From Pedobacter sp. ASV28 (GTDB taxonomy: Bacteria; Bacteroidota; Bacteroidia; Sphingobacteriales; Sphingobacteriaceae), in contig NZ_JAELTN010000002.1 of the NCBI RefSeq assembly GCF_016428855.1, positions 1-64,000 on the forward strand: a stretch of DNA of 64,000 nucleotides, read 5' to 3'. A model generated the notes under the pieces. That model made no database searches. It was not told where the DNA came from and saw nothing but the letters and a program-made list of their open reading frames with translations. Positions 61,808-64,000 of the stretch are shown here, in pieces. How positions within the stretch are numbered: the first letter of the stretch is position 1; every line of letters begins with the position of its first letter. The position numbers and the translations under genes were made by a program.

Positions 61808-62944
61808 ATGGAAACAGAAGAAATAAAGCAATCAACTCCTAAAAAGGTCTTATTTATTACCCCATATTTTGGCCTTAGTGGATCAGAGATGCAGCTTTTT
61901 TATATCCTGAAAAACCTCGATCGCCAAAAATACTCACCCGTTCTCTTCACTAGAGATCATGGTATTTTGTTAAATGAATTAAATGAAGGGATTTATACTG
62001 TTGTAGGCTACAAAAAAAACCGTAATTATCTCTTAAGGTTATTTAGGCTACTCCTTTATGCCGTAAATATTAATCCTGTCGAATATCAATTGCGAAGACT
62101 TCAAAAGAGAATTAAGGCTGATTTCTGGTATATCAACACGATTGCCAACCGAGATGCTTTTGCCATTGCACAAAAGTTAAATGTAAAAGTAGTTTCCCAT
62201 ATCCATGAACTCCCTTTTGTTTATGGTTTATCTACATATAACACCCTACAAAGGGTAGTAGAAAATACAGCACTCTGCATTGGATGTTCGCAAATAGTTT
62301 GTGAAAAACTCCAAGATATGGGCCATAAAAATGTGAAATTGCTATATGGATTTATTGATCAGGGGCGAATAAAAATTAACGAACCAAGGGCTCAAATACG
62401 TTCAAAATTTGGAATCAAAGAAGACGATTTTGTCTGGATTGTTTCTGGAGCCACCAATACCATAAAAGGCATAGATTATTTAATTCCACTTTTGAAAAAC
62501 CTTAATGATCATCATAAAATAATTTGGATTGGTCCAATTGCCAAAAATGGAACATTTTATTATGCCGAGTCCTCCATAAAGGAGAATTTTTCTGGCAATG
62601 TATTTTTCGTCGATAAGCAGTCAGAGAAATATTACGATTATTTTAATGCCGGCGATGCCTTATTATCTTTGTCTAGAGAAGATTCCTTTCCCTTGGTCAT
62701 GCAAGAAGCGGCTCATTTGGGTATGCCTATTGCCGGCTTTAATTCGGGCGGCATTAAGGAATATGTTATTGATAAAGTAGGAATTGTTATTGACCAATTG
62801 AACTTTCAAGCCTTGGCTATGGCCATGGAATATATTGCACACAACCGTAACCTATACGATCCTGAGCAAATTAAGCAATATGCCCAAAGGTTCAATGCTG
62901 TAGATCAGACCAGAAGTTTGGAGGCTATCCTTGATAAGTTATAA
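61808..62944 (+). CDS. GT4 family glycosyltransferase
   Basis: A 378-residue GT-B enzyme. FITPYFGLSGSEMQLFYILKNL at the N-terminus, HIHELPFVYGLS in the middle and the Glycos_transf_1 region VSGATNTIKGIDYLIPLL, SREDSFPLVMQEAAHLGMPI (donor-binding E-x7-E) and GGIKEYV. It probably adds a hexose to the same surface glycan. Divergent from the GT2 gene at 61669; its end is 5 bp from the convergent ABC exporter stop. Confidence 0.92.
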   Translation: METEEIKQSTPKKVLFITPYFGLSGSEMQLFYILKNLDRQKYSPVLFTRDHGILLNELNEGIYTVVGYKKNRNYLLRLFRLLLYAVNINPVEYQLRRLQKRIKADFWYINTIANRDAFAIAQKLNVKVVSHIHELPFVYGLSTYNTLQRVVENTALCIGCSQIVCEKLQDMGHKNVKLLYGFIDQGRIKINEPRAQIRSKFGIKEDDFVWIVSGATNTIKGIDYLIPLLKNLNDHHKIIWIGPIAKNGTFYYAESSIKENFSGNVFFVDKQSEKYYDYFNAGDALLSLSREDSFPLVMQEAAHLGMPIAGFNSGGIKEYVIDKVGIVIDQLNFQALAMAMEYIAHNRNLYDPEQIKQYAQRFNAVDQTRSLEAILDKL

Positions 62945-62949
62945 AGTCT

Positions 62950-64000
62950 TTACTCACTAAACGTTTGCATTTCGATTAACCTATTATAAAGTCCCTTCTT
63001 TTCTGTTAGCGCTGCGTGGGTACCTTGCTCAACAATTTTACCATTATCTATCACCACAATTTCATCAGCATGTTTAATGGTGCTCAAGCGATGGGCAATA
63101 ACAATAGAGGTTCTATTCTGCATTAAATTGTTAAGCGCCTCTTGCACTAATTTTTCCGATTCGGTATCAAGGGCAGAAGTAGCCTCGTCTAACAACATAA
63201 TTGGCGGATTTGCCAGTACTGCTCTGGCTATGCAAACCCTTTGCCGCTGCCCGCCAGATAGCCTATTTCCCCTATCTCCCACATTAGTTTGATATCCGTT
63301 TTCTGTGTTTATGATAAATTCGTGGGCATTGGCAATTTTGGCGGCATTAATCACCTCTTCTTCGGTAGCATCTGGTTTACCAAAGGAAATGTTGTTGAAT
63401 ATCGTATCGTTAAAAAGAAAGGATTCCTGATTAACGATGCCCATTTGCGAACGTATACTTTCTATGTTCAGCTCTTCATAGGGTATGCCGTCGAACTTGA
63501 TCGTACCATTTTTAGGATCATGAAACCTAGGAATAAGATCCATCAAGGTACTTTTACCGCCTCCAGATGGGCCAACTAGCGCAATGGTATTCCCCTTTTT
63601 GAATTGAAGGCTAACGTTGTTAAGCACCTGCTTATCTCCGTAGCCAAAATCTACATTTTCAAAAACAATGCTATTACTGAAACTGGTTGCCACTTTTGCA
63701 TCCTCTTTATTGGCAAAAGCGGGAGCGGTATCAATTAAATCCAACACCCTGTCGCCTGCGGTAATGCCAGCGTGTATGCCACTAAAGGAATCGCTAATGG
63801 CTTTAATTGGCTGCATTACCTGCGAAAAAGTAGTGATATATACTAAGAACTTTGTTGGAGAAAGGAAGTTTTCTCCTTCTAGGATAAGCGTACCTCCATA
63901 TAAAACTATGCAGGCCACTACCAATATTCCCAAGGTTTGGGATACCGGAGAGGCTAACTGTTGCCGACGAACAATTTTTCTGTTTATATAAGAATAATAC
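62950..64000 (-). CDS. MsbA-like ABC exporter, 5' partial
   Basis: C-terminal 350 residues of an ABC-type exporter half-transporter; the frame stays open to the window edge (YSYINRKIVRRQQLASPVSQ and onward), so the N-terminal helices are outside. Visible: helix ILVVACIVLYGGTLIL, then the ATPase with Walker A GPSGGGKST, Q-loop NQES, signature LSGGQRQR, Walker B LLDEATSALD and His switch AHRLST. This is the MsbA/lipid flippase type, fitting export of a lipid-linked surface glycan. Confidence 0.93.
   Translation of the reverse strand, partial: YYSYINRKIVRRQQLASPVSQTLGILVVACIVLYGGTLILEGENFLSPTKFLVYITTFSQVMQPIKAISDSFSGIHAGITAGDRVLDLIDTAPAFANKEDAKVATSFSNSIVFENVDFGYGDKQVLNNVSLQFKKGNTIALVGPSGGGKSTLMDLIPRFHDPKNGTIKFDGIPYEELNIESIRSQMGIVNQESFLFNDTIFNNISFGKPDATEEEVINAAKIANAHEFIINTENGYQTNVGDRGNRLSGGQRQRVCIARAVLANPPIMLLDEATSALDTESEKLVQEALNNLMQNRTSIVIAHRLSTIKHADEIVVIDNGKIVEQGTHAALTEKKGLYNRLIEMQTFSE

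Noticed and set aside
1..64000. tRNA, rRNA, CRISPR array or insertion sequence
   Set aside because: No T-loop-type (GGTTCRANNCC) cloverleaf, rRNA stretch, regularly spaced repeat array or transposase frame was found on reading both strands.

Overview
The window looks like a chromosomal stretch from a Bacteroidota organism of the Sphingobacteriaceae type, close to Pedobacter. The reasons are low GC, a SusC/SusD polysaccharide-utilisation locus, Bacteroidota-type -7 boxes (TAnnTTTG) with upstream TTG, few Shine-Dalgarno sites, and lineage-typical families (DUF4270, DUF4920, DUF5017, DUF4434, an AURKAIP1/COX24 mini-protein). The left edge is a contig end: bases 8-40 are the Illumina Nextera read-1 adapter, and bases 41-82 are an inverted copy of bases 233-274, so only sequence from about base 83 should be trusted.

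Layout. (1) 85-3927: a two-component cluster of a membrane PAS histidine kinase (5' end missing), a single-domain receiver and a REC-PAS-kinase protein whose phospho-acceptor His is replaced by Glu. (2) 4170-7548: a small envelope cassette (YtxH, holin-like, unknown), an RsmI-like methyltransferase and a secreted DUF6600 protein. (3) 7584-27122: a large amino-sugar utilisation locus. Ten minus-strand genes run from an FAD oxidoreductase through SusC, SusD, a DUF5017 lipoprotein, a DUF5009 (HGSNAT-like) membrane protein, an AmpG-like permease, two SGNH hydrolases and DUF4434 to an AGE-type 2-epimerase. They end at a perfect hairpin terminator. A divergent ROK regulator and a second unit (unknown secreted protein, esterase, GH20 hexosaminidase) complete it. 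A 19-bp palindrome in the divergent promoter region is the best operator candidate.

(4) 27319-39740: housekeeping genes (DUF4920, radA, RNase G, a 29-residue COX24-type protein, TPR, HU, mutY, ssb, glmS, DUF4270, an isolated GT5 domain, panC, panD). (5) 39743-48729: an outer-membrane barrel protein, a membrane AraC regulator, acyl-CoA dehydrogenase, PF04020 membrane protein, MFS transporter and lipoproteins. (6) 48730-50058: a 1.3-kb gene-poor stretch with an 11-bp phased inverted repeat array, a REP-like element and coding relics. (7) 50059-54789: rimP-nusA-infB. (8) 54865-64000: a surface-polysaccharide region with UDP-galactopyranose mutase, a galactofuranosyltransferase-like GT2, GT90, further GT2/GT4 enzymes, an acyltransferase and a partial MsbA-like ABC exporter running off the right edge.

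The most interesting system is the amino-sugar locus. GH20 would release GlcNAc outside the cytoplasm, SusCD and the AmpG-like permease would import it, and the AGE epimerase would interconvert GlcNAc and ManNAc inside. A secreted FAD oxidoreductase as first gene of the SusCD operon, the HGSNAT-like protein and two SGNH hydrolases suggest a modified (O-acetylated or de-N-acetylated) glycan substrate that I cannot name from sequence alone. All assignments come from reading motifs; no database search was run.
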